The position numbers and the translations under genes are program-made. A stretch of 17,144 bases of DNA from Chromera velia (lineage: Eukaryota > Sar > Chromeraceae): assembly GCA_018398765.1 (NCBI GenBank), contig JAHBMJ010000376.1, positions 32,058 through 49,201 on the forward strand, read 5' to 3'. Numbering within the stretch: position 1 is the stretch's first letter; each line of letters starts with the position of its first letter. Below, piece by piece: positions 15,862 through 17,144 of the stretch. Below the pieces are notes generated by a model that worked only from the letters and a program-made list of their open reading frames with translations, did not search any database and was not told the DNA's origin.

Positions 15862-15911
15862 ACCTTTCGTGCAAGATGCCTCAGTCACACATGATCGGAT
15901 TTCCCGTCGTG
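15862..15911 (-). other. Possible small exon in the kinase locus
   Basis: Between acceptor TGGGCGCAG and donor GAAAG|GTGAGA lies a roughly 50-bp frame reading ARREIRSCVTEASCTK. The splice signals are good, but its entry phase (0) does not match the ectodomain donor (phase 1), so its use is doubtful. Confidence 0.2.
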
Positions 15912-15943
15912 CCTGCGCCCACACACAGACAGACGATTTTAAA

Positions 15944-15947
<4 letters not shown>

Positions 15948-15982
<35 letters not shown>
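15948..15982. repeat. (CA)n microsatellite
   Basis: About 35 bp of uninterrupted CA dinucleotides, immediately followed by GAAAGAAAAAA. It lies in the presumed intron between the ectodomain exon and the membrane exons of the kinase locus. Confidence 0.95.
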
Positions 15983-15984
<2 letters not shown>

Positions 15985-16126
15985 AAGAAAAAATTCGCCC
16001 CCTTTCAATTGTTCCGTCACACCCTCCACACTTTTTCGAGCCTGCATGGCAGCTGCCTCAGCGGAGAAACTCGATGACGACTATGATTACAAATATTCCA
16101 GAAATGAGTTCACAAGAATGATCTAC

Positions 16127-16589
16127 CTCCTCGTGTGTAAAACAAGAAGTTTCTCTGAGAGAAGCTCCACGTGAATTGGTGAGAGAAGGGCTTCGCCTTG
16201 AAAACCTTCTTTGTCAGACTCACTGCTGTGTCCGTGGGGTCTTTGAAGATGATTTCCAAGTGGTCTGTGATGGCGTTTCTTCGGGCGTCATTGTCTTGAG
16301 CGATGACCGCCAATTTCCAGTTGCTCTTGTTTAGTGTAAATACGTGGTGGTTCTCAAAAAGGCGAGTGGAACCGCTTGTGCACTTCACTGGGCACAAACT
16401 AGGGTCGCAACGAGAAGGAACTCTGACTGAATGAGTCTCTTGGCTCGACTGCAAAAGGTAAGTGATGAGTTGCTGCACTGCAGTCCGGTGAGCACACGGG
16501 CCTTGGTGACAGCGCGAGGCTACATGGGTTTCGATACCAGACAGTTGAATATAAATCCCGAGCACACCGAGTAGCACAAAGGCAATCGG
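16127..16589 (-). CDS. Probable ectodomain exon of the kinase locus
   Basis: The frame is open from 16589 and ends at donor GGAG|GTAGAT (16127, phase 1). It starts with a hydrophobic stretch (PIAFVLLGVLGIYIQL) and continues with Cys pairs CHQGPC and CDPSLCPVKC and a mixed globular segment containing NWKLAVIAQDNDARRNAITD. There is no in-frame ATG anywhere in it, so either an upstream exon supplies the start or the 5' end is lost; CATGTAG|CC near 16525 is a possible internal acceptor. An extracytoplasmic sensor domain is the likely role by position. I do not recognise a named sensor family. Confidence 0.45.
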
Positions 16590-17144
16590 TCAGTCAGTAG
16601 TGCAGCCAAAAATTCAAGTGATCTGGTACCACTCCGTATTGCTGATTCAATCATTGGGTGGATAGGAAAGTCCTCAGATGTCTTAAATTTGAAGATGCGT
16701 CAAGGTCAGACAAACTGCATGCATGCCCATGACAGTAAAAATTTTCAAGTGCATGGAGCCGGTTGGGGACGCGAGGGCATTGAAAGAGGGGCCCCGGCAT
16801 TCCTTTTCTTCCTGCCGGGGCAAGCAAGTTGCAGATATTGTAGAGCAAAAAGAAAGAAGAGAGAAAAAAAAGAAAAGAATAAGTAAAAATTGATACGTGA
16901 ATCATAAAAGCAAATCCGAGAGGTAAAGGTTGTTTGTTCTAAAAATTAGTGAATGTTAGAAAAAAAAAAATAAAAATTTGTATGAGTAATAATAATTTAA
17001 ATAAATGCTAAGTGATAAGGAAAGTTAAGCACACTCTCCTTCAACCTCAGCGCTGTACTATCCCCCTCCGTTTGGGGTTTAGATTATGTAAGTTACTTGT
17101 ATTAATTGATGACTTAAATAATATGAAATCGATAATTAATTATT
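16590..17144. other. Gene-free right end, AT-rich from about 16850
   Basis: No gene is supported on either strand. It contains TGCATGCATGC at 16716-16726 and a short purine run with AAGAAAAG units at about 16850-16890, then grades into AT-rich DNA (ATAATTAATT at the edge). The right end may be the beginning of another AT-rich block like 12590-13960, but I found no shared sequence. Confidence 0.45.

Larger units (their letters stand above)
14253..16589 (-). pseudogene. Membrane histidine kinase, truncated and frame-broken
   Basis: Read on the minus strand, the pieces are a Cys-containing probable ectodomain (16589-16127), several hydrophobic membrane segments (about 15626-15225 and 14845-14670), then a coiled DHp-like domain whose phospho-acceptor helix reads SYIMHEIRGPLSG (His codon 14567-14565). 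The known architecture then requires an HATPase_c domain with N and G boxes and often a receiver. No such sequence is found on the minus strand between 10144 and 14252; the frame ends in TGA at 14255-14253 and the AT-rich block starts 300 bp further on. Upstream, the hydrophobic frame (codons through 15626-15399) stops at 15398-15396 while the frame continuing to the DHp exon is offset by one base. The ectodomain exon also does not join the hydrophobic frame in phase. A real gene with undetected introns, or an assembly error, remains possible. Confidence 0.55.

Noticed and set aside
11201-15982. CRISPR-like array
   Set aside because: The repeats are simple microsatellites without unique spacers of constant length, in a eukaryotic context.

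Overview
This is eukaryotic nuclear DNA. The genes are split by GT-AG introns of roughly 90 to 380 bp, acceptors usually end in a pyrimidine-rich CTGCAG-type tract, and the spacers are full of microsatellites. There are no ribosome binding sites or operons. The left-hand gene belongs to a large uncharacterised family I recall from stramenopiles, dinoflagellates and other protists, and the right-hand gene fragment is a membrane histidine kinase. With GC-rich exons, this best suggests a free-living alveolate or other chromalveolate-type alga. A chromerid such as Chromera or Vitrella is my guess, not something I can prove.

Layout. (1) Positions 1-3261, minus strand: the first five exons of an uncharacterised conserved protist protein. 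At least 615 codons are seen, and the gene runs off the left edge. (2) Positions 3262-4113: a divergent intergenic region with a very GC-rich core and TGCATGCATGCA motifs. (3) Positions 4114-10143, plus strand: a seven-exon gene whose phases join exactly into 1483 residues. It has a divergent cyclin fold, a Cys-rich RING-like knuckle, a Gly/Glu-rich disordered tail, two dense SQ/TQ clusters and a basic C-terminus that looks like a nuclear localisation signal. (4) Positions 10144-12590: 3' flank and low-complexity spacer with a long CA repeat; no gene seen. (5) About 12590-13960: an AT-rich, gene-free block containing a 30-bp terminal-inverted-repeat pair about 1.08 kb apart and many perfect hairpins, probably a non-autonomous mobile element. 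(6) Positions 13960-14250: a return to higher GC, with another TGCATGCATGCA/GGCTCG cluster. (7) About 14253-16589, minus strand: pieces of a membrane histidine kinase. The phospho-acceptor HEIRGPL helix is intact, but the ATPase and receiver domains are absent and the reading frame breaks upstream, so it is probably a truncated or decaying gene. (8) Positions 16590-17144: non-coding, turning AT-rich at the end.

The two intact-looking genes are divergent neighbours that share one promoter region. Nothing in the sequence ties their functions together. The most interesting items are the cyclin/RING-like/SQ-TQ protein, the truncated kinase lying next to the AT-rich element, and the tendency of introns here to carry AG|GT at both ends.
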